Origin: Gammaproteobacteria bacterium
GTDB taxonomy: Bacteria > Pseudomonadota > Gammaproteobacteria > GCA-001735895
NCBI GenBank assembly: GCA_003231795.1
Contig: QIJI01000277.1
Coordinates: 1-12,163 of the forward strand
Direction: 5' to 3'
DNA length: 12,163 nucleotides
Shown: piece by piece, positions 1 to 6,069 of the stretch
Numbering within the stretch: the first letter of the stretch is position 1
How the letters are laid out: every line of letters starts with the position of its first letter
The notes under the pieces: generated by a model
Told to the model about the DNA's origin: nothing
Seen by the model: only the letters and a program-made list of their open reading frames with translations
Database searches by the model: none
Translations under genes and position numbers: made by a program

Positions 1-1167
1 ACCCGATGAAATCTGAATCATGGCTGGTCCGCGACCTCCACCCTTGAGCTTATCTCTAAAGACATCCGCCTTATCGACATAAACCGGTTCGGGCCCAGGT
101 TCCGGTTCGACCACCGGCTCGGGTTGCGGTTCGGGCTCGGCTACCGGCTCGGGTTGCAGCTCGGCTTCGAGTGACTTTTGCGTGGTTTCTACCAGTTCCG
201 ACCCTATTTCCATGGCTTCATCGATCAACCCTTTCTGCCAGGCAAAATACCCACCGGCAATGGCTGCGCCGATGATAATCAACCAGATCAGACCTTTAAA
301 CGATCGCGGCTCTTTAAACTCTTCGGGTGCCTTGACATCGGCAACGCGCGAAACTGCCTGCTCGGGTGGAACCTCGTCGGCTGCCTCGGGTTCATGCCTG
401 GATTCGCGCTCCTTGACGTCAACCACTATCAGCGTGGTGTTATCCTGATTAATCTTGTTGGCGTCTTCGACGGCTTTAAGCAACGCGTAAACACACTCTT
501 TCGCAGTTGCCGACCACGAAGAGTACTGAATTATGGCACCGGCACCGAGGGTATCGAGACCATCGCTGGCAACAATAATCCGGTCTCCGGGGCGGAGTTT
601 GATCGGGGTTTCAGAGACATCGATACTACTGATCTCTTCTCCGGTCATGGCGCTCATCAACATATTGCGCGACATCCCAGCCTGCTCATCGATTTCCATG
701 CCCTGTTCTTTCATCATGTCGAGATAGGCACCGTAGCTGTGATCAGCATTCTGCTTGATCAACTCACGATCGCGAACCAGGTAGAGATGGCTATCGCCGA
801 CACTTACCCAGAAAAGTTTATCGTCCTGAATATATGCCGTCACCATGGTACAGCCCATGCCACGCAGCGCAGGAGTTTCCTTGACCGATTGCCGAATTTG
901 ATCGTTGGAGCGGTTGAGCGCGTCGGTTAGTACTTCGCCAACCTCGGTGGTCGGGAATTTACCCTGGAAGGTTTTATTGAAGGTGGCAACCACCATGTTG
1001 CTGGCGACGTTACCTGCTGCATGCCCTCCCATGCCATCGGCCATGATAATCAACGAGCATTTATCACCATTATCGGCTTCGCCCAATTGATTAACCATGT
1101 ACGCGTCTTCCTGATAGTCTCGCGCACCATCAATCTGATCGCTGGCAATGTCGAATTCAATTTTCAT
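1..1167 (-). CDS. PP2C-type Ser/Thr protein phosphatase with TM helix and start of an FGE-sulfatase-like domain (partial, 3' end off window)
   Basis: The frame is open from an ATG at 1167 to base 1 (389 codons, no stop), so the C-terminus lies outside the window. Residues 1-251 are a PP2C (PPM) metal-dependent phosphatase, which removes phosphate from Ser/Thr in proteins. Visible motifs are RDYQED (D21), ADGMGGH (D44-H49), GCTMV (105-109), VGDSHLYLVRD (123-133), RPGDRIIVASDG (D202) and QDNTTLIVVD (D242); the metal-binding aspartates are all present. A charged linker (252-290) leads to one hydrophobic helix (about 293-309), then a Pro/Glu-rich stalk (339-361). Residues 366-389 (FRDKL, then GRGPAMIQISSG) look like the N-terminal edge of an FGE-sulfatase domain, whose members typically begin FRD-L-DG---GPEMV-IPAG. 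Inferred topology: cytoplasmic phosphatase and periplasmic FGE-like domain. Such domains also occur fused to Ser/Thr kinases, so a partner kinase may lie nearby. The phosphatase call is firm; the FGE call rests on about 24 residues. Confidence 0.9.
   Translation of the reverse strand, partial: MKIEFDIASDQIDGARDYQEDAYMVNQLGEADNGDKCSLIIMADGMGGHAAGNVASNMVVATFNKTFQGKFPTTEVGEVLTDALNRSNDQIRQSVKETPALRGMGCTMVTAYIQDDKLFWVSVGDSHLYLVRDRELIKQNADHSYGAYLDMMKEQGMEIDEQAGMSRNMLMSAMTGEEISSIDVSETPIKLRPGDRIIVASDGLDTLGAGAIIQYSSWSATAKECVYALLKAVEDANKINQDNTTLIVVDVKERESRHEPEAADEVPPEQAVSRVADVKAPEEFKEPRSFKGLIWLIIIGAAIAGGYFAWQKGLIDEAMEIGSELVETTQKSLEAELQPEPVAEPEPQPEPVVEPEPGPEPVYVDKADVFRDKLKGGGRGPAMIQISSG
85..153 (-). repeat. 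Degenerate tandem repeat encoding a Pro/Glu-rich stalk
   Basis: This stretch encodes residues 339-361 of the phosphatase, an alternating EP/QPEP/VVEPEP sequence. At DNA level the 15-mer ACCGGCTCGGGTTGC occurs at 113-127 and again at 143-157, a 30-base period. Such repeats usually form an extended periplasmic spacer and tend to vary in length between strains. Confidence 0.7.
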
Positions 1168-1197
1168 GCAATGATTTGAGTTTTCTCGCAGTTAGGA

Positions 1198-1227
1198 ACT
1201 ATAGCAGTCCGGCTAAATTTAAATCCA
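1198..1227 (-). promoter_or_regulatory. Candidate sigma70 promoter for the phosphatase gene
   Basis: On the minus strand, an extended -10 (TGC followed by TATAGT) lies at 1198-1206. A weak -35 (TGGATT, 3 of 6 matches) lies at 1222-1227, 18 bases upstream. Transcription would start near 1191, leaving a leader of about 24 bases before the ATG at 1167. It sits in the 98-base gap after the NUDIX gene, so the phosphatase may be transcribed independently of it. Prediction by eye only. Confidence 0.4.
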
Positions 1228-1265
1228 GTTTAACTAGGATAAGCCTATAAAAACACTATATAAAT

Positions 1266-1733
1266 CTAAAATGAGACATGTGTCTTACGTTTATTTCGTA
1301 AAAACGGTCGATAACCCGTCTGCCTTAATAATTGCAGGGGTAGAAATAGGTTTTCATTTATCCCAGCCCAGTCTTTCCATACCCAGGAAGTGCATTTTTC
1401 ATCTTCCCCGATAATTAACGCATTTTCATCAACGCATTCTGCCTCAAAATACAACGATATTGAATGGTTCTGTGGCGAAAAAATATTGTCAGTCATCCCG
1501 ACAAAAAACGGATCGACAAATTGCAAACCCGTTTCTTCAAGCACTTCACGTCGCGCGGCCTGTATCGGAGATTCCTGAATTTCAATCCAGCCGCCGGGCA
1601 ATTGCCACTCGAATCCACCCCCCACTGAAGCACGCTTGCCGGCCAGGACCTTCTGATTTGCAGTGACAACAACCGCCACCGCACATTCGACCCGATTTGA
1701 TTCAGACTCCATTTGCAAATTATTCAATTTCAC
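1266..1733 (-). CDS. NUDIX hydrolase (MutT-like)
   Basis: A 155-residue protein with a complete Nudix box, G-x5-E-x7-REUxEExGU, at residues 48-70 (GGWIEIQE, then REVLEETGL). This fold hydrolyses nucleoside diphosphates linked to another group, using the box glutamates to hold Mg2+. The preceding AGKRASVGGGFEWQLPGG (31-48) resembles small MutT/NUDT15-type members that act on damaged or surplus nucleotides, but the substrate cannot be read from sequence. The start is uncertain: GTG at 1733, or ATG at 1712 giving 148 residues. Neither has a convincing ribosome site, and both keep the whole domain. It is divergent from arsS with a short spacer and reads toward the phosphatase, 98 bases away. There is no signal peptide, so it should be cytoplasmic. 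Confidence 0.88.
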   Translation of the reverse strand: MKLNNLQMESESNRVECAVAVVVTANQKVLAGKRASVGGGFEWQLPGGWIEIQESPIQAARREVLEETGLQFVDPFFVGMTDNIFSPQNHSISLYFEAECVDENALIIGEDEKCTSWVWKDWAGINENLFLPLQLLRQTGYRPFLRNKRKTHVSF

Positions 1734-1751
1734 CCGTAATTTGAACTCTAT

Positions 1752-1779
1752 GTTATATTGCAGGTCTATCCTGAATCAA
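1752..1779 (-). promoter_or_regulatory. Candidate sigma70 promoter for the NUDIX gene
   Basis: On the minus strand, TTGATT (-35, 4 of 6) at 1774-1779 and TATAAC (-10, 5 of 6) at 1752-1757 are separated by 16 bases. Transcription would start near 1745, just ahead of both candidate starts (1733 GTG, 1712 ATG). The element lies in the divergent spacer shared with arsS, so any regulator bound here could affect both directions. No equally good plus-strand promoter was found for arsS; TATATT at 1754-1759 is the best -10 but lacks a convincing -35. Confidence 0.4.
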
Positions 1780-1796
1780 TCACCAGTTCCAGTTTC

Positions 1797-2762
1797 ATGC
1801 GCGACACCTGGCCTTTATTAAAAACCACCGCTTTCCCAGCGGTTAAACGAACTGCGCTGGAAATTTTGCAGGTTAATCTTGGGTATCTGTGCAACCAGTC
1901 CTGCCTGCATTGTCACGTCGCCGCAGGGCCGACCCGTAAAGAATTAATGCAGCAGGACAACATTCAGCATATTTTACAGGTACTCGAAACCCCTTCAATT
2001 CATACCCTTGATCTGACCGGCGGCGCGCCGGAAATGAATCCTTTGTTCAAAGACCTGGTAGTTGCCGCGCGCGCGCGCAATGTCAAGGTTATCGATCGCT
2101 GTAATCTGACCATCCTGCTGGAACCCGGTTACGAAGACATGGCCGAATTTCTGGCCGAGAACGAAGTTGAAATTGTCGCTTCGCTGCCCTGTTATATCGA
2201 AGAGAACGTCGACGGCCAGCGTGGTAAAGGTGTTTATCAGAAAAGTATGCAGGCGTTGAAGCGATTGAATCAACTGGGTTATGGAGATGAAAATTCCAGG
2301 CTGAGGCTGACGCTGGTTTATAACCCCACCGGCCCCTTCCTTCCACCTCCACAAGAATCACTGGAGCAGGACTACAAGACTTTTTTGTCAAAAGAATTTG
2401 ATATTCAGTTCAATCAACTGTTTACCATCACCAATATGCCGATTGCCCGTTTTGGCAGCACGCTGATATCGAAAGGCGAATTTGAAAATTATATGAATTT
2501 GCTGAAGGACTCTTTCAGCGCAGCCAACCTGCAGGGCCTGATGTGCATCAATCAGCTCAGTATCGACTGGCAGGGATTTGTTTACGATTGCGATTTCAAT
2601 CAAATGTTAAATATGAATATCCGAAATCCGGAAAATCGCGATAAATTGCATATTCGCGATATTTTAAATACCGGTCTGGAAAAAATCCCGGTTCGAATTG
2701 CCGACCACTGTTATGGCTGTACCGCTGGTCAGGGCAGCAGTTGTGGCGGGGCCCTTGCCTGA
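1797..2762 (+). CDS. arsS: Arsenosugar biosynthesis radical SAM protein ArsS
   Basis: A 321-residue radical SAM enzyme. The 4Fe-4S ligand motif CNQSCLHC (C32, C36, C39) is followed by the SAM-contact motif LTGGAPEMNP (73-82), which is typical of ArsS. The C-terminal part is Cys-rich (C250, C265, then CYGCTAGQGSSCGG at 305-318), matching the DUF3641 tail. Known role of the family: it joins a 5'-deoxyadenosyl group from SAM to dimethylated arsenic, giving the precursor of arsenosugars. Some ArsS homologues are selenoproteins; here the C-terminal positions are encoded as Cys with no internal TGA. I chose ATG 1797 because family members begin M-DT-PLL---FP, matching MRDTWPLLKTTAFP here. An upstream in-frame TTG at 1758 would add 13 unlikely residues. 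No clear Shine-Dalgarno precedes either start. First gene of the operon; it overlaps the next gene by 20 bases. Confidence 0.9.
   Translation: MRDTWPLLKTTAFPAVKRTALEILQVNLGYLCNQSCLHCHVAAGPTRKELMQQDNIQHILQVLETPSIHTLDLTGGAPEMNPLFKDLVVAARARNVKVIDRCNLTILLEPGYEDMAEFLAENEVEIVASLPCYIEENVDGQRGKGVYQKSMQALKRLNQLGYGDENSRLRLTLVYNPTGPFLPPPQESLEQDYKTFLSKEFDIQFNQLFTITNMPIARFGSTLISKGEFENYMNLLKDSFSAANLQGLMCINQLSIDWQGFVYDCDFNQMLNMNIRNPENRDKLHIRDILNTGLEKIPVRIADHCYGCTAGQGSSCGGALA
2731..2734 (+). promoter_or_regulatory. Shine-Dalgarno supporting a GTG start inside arsS
   Basis: AGGG lies 8 bases before GTG 2743, inside the end of arsS. It is the best ribosome site among the possible starts for the next gene (others: upstream in-frame codons at 2698 and 2713, TTG 2755). 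It implies translational coupling between arsS and the glycosyltransferase. Confidence 0.5.
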
Positions 2763-3453
2763 TTCTACGGATATCGACCCGGATATCAGTATCATCATTC
2801 CAACGCTGAATGAAGCCGAAATACTCGACAACAGCCTGACAAAACTATTTTCCATCGCTGCAGTTAAACAACATTGCGAAGTCATAATTTGTGATGGCGG
2901 CAGTCAGGACGATAGCGTTAAAATTGCACTGGCCCATAACTGCCGGCTGGTTCGCAGCCCGTCGGGACGCGCGCTACAAATGAATTGTGGCAGCGAAGCC
3001 GCCCGCGGCAATACACTCCTGTTCCTGCATGCTGACAGCCAGTTGCCGGATAGCTTCCATCGCGAAATTGATAGTGGTGCAAATTGGGGATTTTTCCACT
3101 TACGCCTAAGCGGTCAATCCTTTATTTACCGCGCCATAGAAATCAGCATCAATCTGCGAACACAAATCAGCAGGGTGGCTGGTGGTGATCAAGGACTTTT
3201 TTTTCAACGCCACTTTTTCAAGGCCATCGGTGGTTTCCCGCAAATACCGTTGATGGAAGACATCGCGATTAGCAAGCGGGCGCGTCGATTGCATACCCCC
3301 AAGATAGTAAAACAATCCATCACCAGTTCGAGCCGCCGCTGGCAGGATAACGGCATAATCAGAACCATGTTGTTGATGTGGGGCCTGCGGCTTGCTTTCT
3401 GGCTAGGCGTAAATCCCAGGCATCTGCATCGAATCTATTATCAGCGTGGTTGA
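2743..3453 (+). CDS. GT2-type glycosyltransferase, TIGR04283-like (arsenosugar locus family)
   Basis: With the GTG start at 2743 the protein has 236 residues. It is a GT-A fold, family-2-like glycosyltransferase: ISIIIPTLNEAEIL (15-28), CDGGSQDDS (50-58), the family-typical GRALQMN (75-81), and LLFLHADS (92-99), where the DxD-like metal site normally sits. It continues with GGDQGLFF and FKAIGGFPQIPLMED, the usual acceptor-side signature. This pattern matches TIGR04283, a family found repeatedly beside ArsS and TIGR04282 proteins. The sugar donor and acceptor are not known from sequence; decoration of an arsenic-containing riboside or a lipid form of it is an inference from context. The last 30 or so residues contain a hydrophobic stretch (MLLMWGLRLAFWLGV) that could touch the membrane. 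The start overlaps arsS by 20 bases. The stop is 34 bases before the next likely start. Confidence 0.85.
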   Translation: MAGPLPDSTDIDPDISIIIPTLNEAEILDNSLTKLFSIAAVKQHCEVIICDGGSQDDSVKIALAHNCRLVRSPSGRALQMNCGSEAARGNTLLFLHADSQLPDSFHREIDSGANWGFFHLRLSGQSFIYRAIEISINLRTQISRVAGGDQGLFFQRHFFKAIGGFPQIPLMEDIAISKRARRLHTPKIVKQSITSSSRRWQDNGIIRTMLLMWGLRLAFWLGVNPRHLHRIYYQRG

Positions 3454-3478
3454 TGCGCCTGCTAAGCAAAGGCCTGCC

Positions 3479-3484
3479 AGGGAG
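3479..3484 (+). promoter_or_regulatory. Shine-Dalgarno deciding the ATG 3488 start
   Basis: AGGGAG lies 3 bases before ATG 3488. The spacing is short but this is the only strong purine run here. The alternative GTG at 3446 would overlap the preceding stop codon and add 14 residues not typical of the family. Confidence 0.5.
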
Positions 3485-3487
3485 CTC

Positions 3488-4078
3488 ATGCCTCGCGTGG
3501 GAGTTTTTGCCAAACCACCGGTACAGGGCCGGGTAAAAACACGACTCATTCCAGATCTCGGCGCGAATAAAGCGACGCGGGTCTATCGTTATTGCCTTCG
3601 GCATGCCCTGGACGTTTGTCGTGATTCAGATCTCAGGTATCAGCTGTTTCTGACCGAATCCAGCGACGACGACATATTTCACGGGGAGGACTACCTGTTG
3701 CAACAGGAAGGCGACCTGGGCCTGCGTATGCTAAATGCTTTCGAATTGATGCTCGCAGGAAATAAAGGCGCCATCATTGTCGGATCCGATTGTCTGGACT
3801 TAACCTGTCGGCATTTGCACCAGGCAGCGAAGGCGCTAGACAGTCACGAGCTGGTACTGTTGCCGGCAGAAGATGGCGGATACGCATTGATTGGGTGCAG
3901 TATGATCGAGGCCGAATTGTTCAGCAATATTCGCTGGAGCAGCGATCAGGTGCTTGACCAAACGCTGGCGAATGCGAAAAAATTGAACTACCGCGCCTGC
4001 CTGCTTGAAACTGTGCGAGTTATTGATACGCTGCACGACCTTAAACACTATCCGGATCTGGTCGCACTGATTGGTTAG
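3488..4078 (+). CDS. Glycosyltransferase, TIGR04282-like (arsenosugar locus family)
   Basis: A 196-residue protein from ATG 3488. It shows the whole TIGR04282/DUF2064 pattern: FAKPPVQGRVKTRLIPDLG (7-25) as the nucleotide-sugar binding start, IIVGSDCLDL (96-105), LLPAEDGGYALIG (124-136) and IRWSSDQVLDQT (148-159). The fold is related to nucleotidyltransferases of the GT-A type. Genes of this family are commonly next to TIGR04283 glycosyltransferases and ArsS, exactly as here, and the pair is believed to act in arsenosugar or related glycoconjugate synthesis; the reaction is not established. The N-terminus MPRVGVFAKPP fits the family's usual start within a few residues of the strand-1 motif, which is why the longer GTG 3446 form was set aside. 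It is followed 31 bases later by pyrD in the same direction. Confidence 0.87.
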   Translation: MPRVGVFAKPPVQGRVKTRLIPDLGANKATRVYRYCLRHALDVCRDSDLRYQLFLTESSDDDIFHGEDYLLQQEGDLGLRMLNAFELMLAGNKGAIIVGSDCLDLTCRHLHQAAKALDSHELVLLPAEDGGYALIGCSMIEAELFSNIRWSSDQVLDQTLANAKKLNYRACLLETVRVIDTLHDLKHYPDLVALIG

Positions 4079-4109
4079 TGATGATTCAATTAGTGTGAAC
4101 AGGCCCTAA

Positions 4110-5105
4110 ATGCTTTATTCGCTGGTAAAACCATTACTTTTCTCGGTCGATCCCGAGCTGGCCCATGATATCAGCCTCGGAATGTTGCAGCAGTTTCGCT
4201 CGCTCATTCCAGCGCAAAAGATCGAAAAACCGGTGCAGGTGATGGGTCTGAACTTTGCCAATCCGGTCGGTCTGGCGGCAGGGCTTGATAAAAATGCGGA
4301 TTACCTCGACGGGTTGGGCAAACTCGGATTTGGTTTTTTAGAAGTAGGCAGCGTCACTCCAAAACCACAACCGGGCAACGCCAAACCCCGAATTTTCCGA
4401 TTAACGAGTCATCAAAGCCTGATCAATCGGATGGGCTTTAATAACCTCGGTGTTGACCATCTGACGCTTCAGGTGGCGGCTTCAACGCGCAATTTTATTC
4501 TGGGTATCAATATCGGTAAAAATCTCGACACTCCGATAACCCAGGCGTTATCGGACTACGCGCTGCTGCTGGAGAAGGTTTATAGTCAGGCAGACTATAT
4601 CGCGATCAACATATCGTCACCGAACACGCCCGGGCTACGAAACTTGCAGAATGAATCGGCGCTTGAAGCACTGCTCGCCGGAATCGATGAAAAACGCTGT
4701 CAGATGGAAGACCAGTATCAGTACTCCCGCCCCATCGCATTAAAGCTGTCACCAGACCTCGACCCGCTGGCCATTCCGGCACTGGCAGCGTTGCTTCGTA
4801 AATATCGCATCGACGCATTGATCGCGACCAACACCACCGTTTCGCGCGAAGCTGTTCAGGGCCACCCCCTTGCAGGTGAAGCCGGGGGTTTAAGCGGTGC
4901 TGCGTTACGCGAACAGTCTCGGCAAATCCTGGGCGCTTTTTATCGCGAACTCGGCGAAGATATACCAATTATTTCAGTGGGTGGTATCGATTCCGCAGAT
5001 GAAGCCAGAGTGCGTTTCGAAATGGGGGCTAAATTGATTCAGATATACAGCGGGTTAATTTATCAAGGTCCGGCGCTTATAAAAAACATCCTTCGGTCGT
5101 TATAA
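4110..5105 (+). CDS. pyrD: Dihydroorotate dehydrogenase (quinone), class 2
   Basis: A 331-residue enzyme, close to the usual length for the proteobacterial class 2 form (E. coli 336). It oxidises dihydroorotate to orotate, the fourth step of pyrimidine synthesis, using FMN and passing electrons to membrane quinone. Motifs: the N-terminal amphipathic region (MLYSLVKPLLFSVDPELAHD) that docks on the membrane and separates class 2 from class 1, NPVGLAAGLDKNADY (51-65), GSVTPKPQPGNAKPRIFRL (80-98), INRMGFNNLG (105-114), and INISSPNTPGLRNLQ (167-181), whose second Ser (S170) is the catalytic base by alignment with E. coli S175. FMN-phosphate binding is seen in ISVGGIDS and in the IYSGLIYQGP end. 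It lies 31 bases after the glycosyltransferase gene with no terminator between, so it is probably read from the same transcript as the arsenosugar cassette. Confidence 0.97.
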   Translation: MLYSLVKPLLFSVDPELAHDISLGMLQQFRSLIPAQKIEKPVQVMGLNFANPVGLAAGLDKNADYLDGLGKLGFGFLEVGSVTPKPQPGNAKPRIFRLTSHQSLINRMGFNNLGVDHLTLQVAASTRNFILGINIGKNLDTPITQALSDYALLLEKVYSQADYIAINISSPNTPGLRNLQNESALEALLAGIDEKRCQMEDQYQYSRPIALKLSPDLDPLAIPALAALLRKYRIDALIATNTTVSREAVQGHPLAGEAGGLSGAALREQSRQILGAFYRELGEDIPIISVGGIDSADEARVRFEMGAKLIQIYSGLIYQGPALIKNILRSL

Positions 5106-5120
5106 AGGGTGTGTATTAAG

Positions 5121-5226
5121 AAACTCTGAACAATTCATCACCGAATCAAGTCCGGTGCAGGCTCTGAATTGTCAGAGTACGGTACATCCATGAACCACGG
5201 AAACTCTGGATTAATCAGAGTTTTCC
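5121..5226. repeat. Cluster of CTCTGA/TCAGAG dyads with alternative hairpins after pyrD
   Basis: The half-site CTCTG occurs at 5124, 5162 and 5204, and its complement CAGAG at 5173 and 5216. Two dyads stand out: CTCTGA-4-TCAGAG (5162-5177) and CTCTGG-5-TCAGAG (5204-5220), with centres about 42 bases apart. As RNA, AAACTCTG at 5201-5208 pairs perfectly with CAGAGTTT at 5216-5223 (8 bp, 7-base loop). ACTCTGAACAATTC (5123-5136) pairs with GAATTGTCAGAGT (5166-5178) with one bulge, enclosing CACCG/CGGTG (5139-5143, 5153-5157). These pairings compete with each other. There is no U-run that would make it a standard terminator. It could be a tandem operator, an RNA switch, or a 3'-end structure for pyrD. 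Confidence 0.5.
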
Positions 5227-5242
5227 GAATGATATTTGCCCG

Positions 5243-5248
5243 AAGGAG
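5243..5248 (+). promoter_or_regulatory. Strong Shine-Dalgarno deciding a TTG start
   Basis: AAGGAG stands 8 bases before TTG 5257, ideal spacing. It is 17 bases from the next in-frame ATG (5266) and lies downstream of the TTG at 5236, so it selects TTG 5257. Confidence 0.65.
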
Positions 5249-5256
5249 TTTTAATC

Positions 5257-5976
5257 TTGGAATCAATGGCGACGCTAAAGGATGCGCGATCCTACCTGCT
5301 CGCGCTGCCTCAGCAGATTGATGAATACCTCGACGATGAGTATCGCAATGGTCTCGGCAATCTTATCGACCAATTCGCTCAATTTTTCAACGTCGTCGCA
5401 AGTGTCAATCTGCGGGCCAGTGAAAACATATTTATCGAAGCACCGGAAGCAACCGAAATCAGTAACCATGGTTTCGTATTACTACTGAAGCTGATCGACC
5501 TGATGGAGCGGCTCGATCTACCCCATCGTCGCCGAGAAATTGAACAGATATCATTGGTCATCGCGCGCTGGACCATGAGTTATAACGGTAATATTAACTA
5601 TCTCGAACCGGTGGTAAACGCGATCGCACAGCTCGCCAACCTGTTGCAGGAAAAAAAAGCGCTATACGCACTGTCGCAGTTAATCGCCGATATCGTCGAT
5701 CATTGTTCTGCTGATTTAAAACGAGACGACGCATTTTCCGAAGCGTTTCAACCCTGGAGCCTGTTGCACTTTAATCGTGCCATTGTCGCTACCCGAACCC
5801 ATGATCTTGAGGTCATGCGGCAGGCCTTCGACGAGTTTTTAGTTTACCTGCCGCACGAAGCGCACGGTTTTTTCTCACAAGGAATGAAGGAAATGGATGC
5901 GCTCGATTACCCGACACATGTCAGGAAAGTGATGGAGTTTTACTTTCAACAAAACCCCTTAGTGAGACTTCACTAG
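5257..5976 (+). CDS. Conserved-looking helical protein of unknown function
   Basis: A protein of 239 residues that I do not recognise. Start TTG 5257 is chosen for its strong ribosome site; ATG 5266 would remove three residues. There is no signal peptide and no membrane helix. The composition is rich in Leu, Ala, Asp, Glu and Gln, with amphipathic patterns throughout (for example LLALPQQIDEYLDDEYRNGL and FVLLLKLIDLMERLDLPHRR), suggesting an all-alpha fold, possibly helical-repeat-like. It is probably cytoplasmic. The C-terminal stretch FLVYLPHEAHGFFSQGMKEM, followed by YPTHVRKVMEFYF, holds several His, Phe and Tyr residues that could form a conserved core. There are no Cys clusters or nucleotide-binding loops. 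It follows pyrD after a 151-base structured spacer and is followed by a large hairpin, so it may be a single-gene unit. Real coding is supported by the Shine-Dalgarno and the long open frame. Confidence 0.8.
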   Translation: MESMATLKDARSYLLALPQQIDEYLDDEYRNGLGNLIDQFAQFFNVVASVNLRASENIFIEAPEATEISNHGFVLLLKLIDLMERLDLPHRRREIEQISLVIARWTMSYNGNINYLEPVVNAIAQLANLLQEKKALYALSQLIADIVDHCSADLKRDDAFSEAFQPWSLLHFNRAIVATRTHDLEVMRQAFDEFLVYLPHEAHGFFSQGMKEMDALDYPTHVRKVMEFYFQQNPLVRLH

Positions 5977-5989
5977 CAGGCTGGATGTG

Positions 5990-6047
5990 CTAGCCCGCAT
6001 TTCTCACCAGCATTCTACTGCGAATGTTGGTGAGAAATGCGGGCTAG
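5990..6047. repeat. Long hairpin (25-bp stem) between convergent genes
   Basis: Arms at 5990-6014 and 6023-6047 are inverted copies with a single mismatch (a G-U pair in one strand's RNA) around an 8-base loop at 6015-6022. Both outer ends are CTAGCCCGC/GCGGGCTAG. It sits 13 bases after one stop codon and 22 bases before the other gene's stop, so it is well placed as a bidirectional terminator. However, neither side has a U-run, and the length and GC-rich ends are also typical of REP- or MITE-like dispersed hairpins. No second copy is seen in this window. Confidence 0.75.
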
Positions 6048-6069
6048 GGAGCCTCTGATCAATGACGGC

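Noticed and set aside
178..930. Plus-strand open frame of 250 codons
   Set aside because: It lies antisense to the phosphatase, whose PP2C motifs are unmistakable on the minus strand; its translation shows no domain and it has no ribosome site.
1758..1796. Upstream TTG start for arsS
   Set aside because: It would add 13 residues not seen in the family; the MRDTWPLL start at 1797 matches the usual ArsS N-terminus.
5190..5321. Small plus-strand frame of 43 codons starting at ATG 5190
   Set aside because: No ribosome site, overlaps the following gene in another frame, and its first part is the hairpin sequence.
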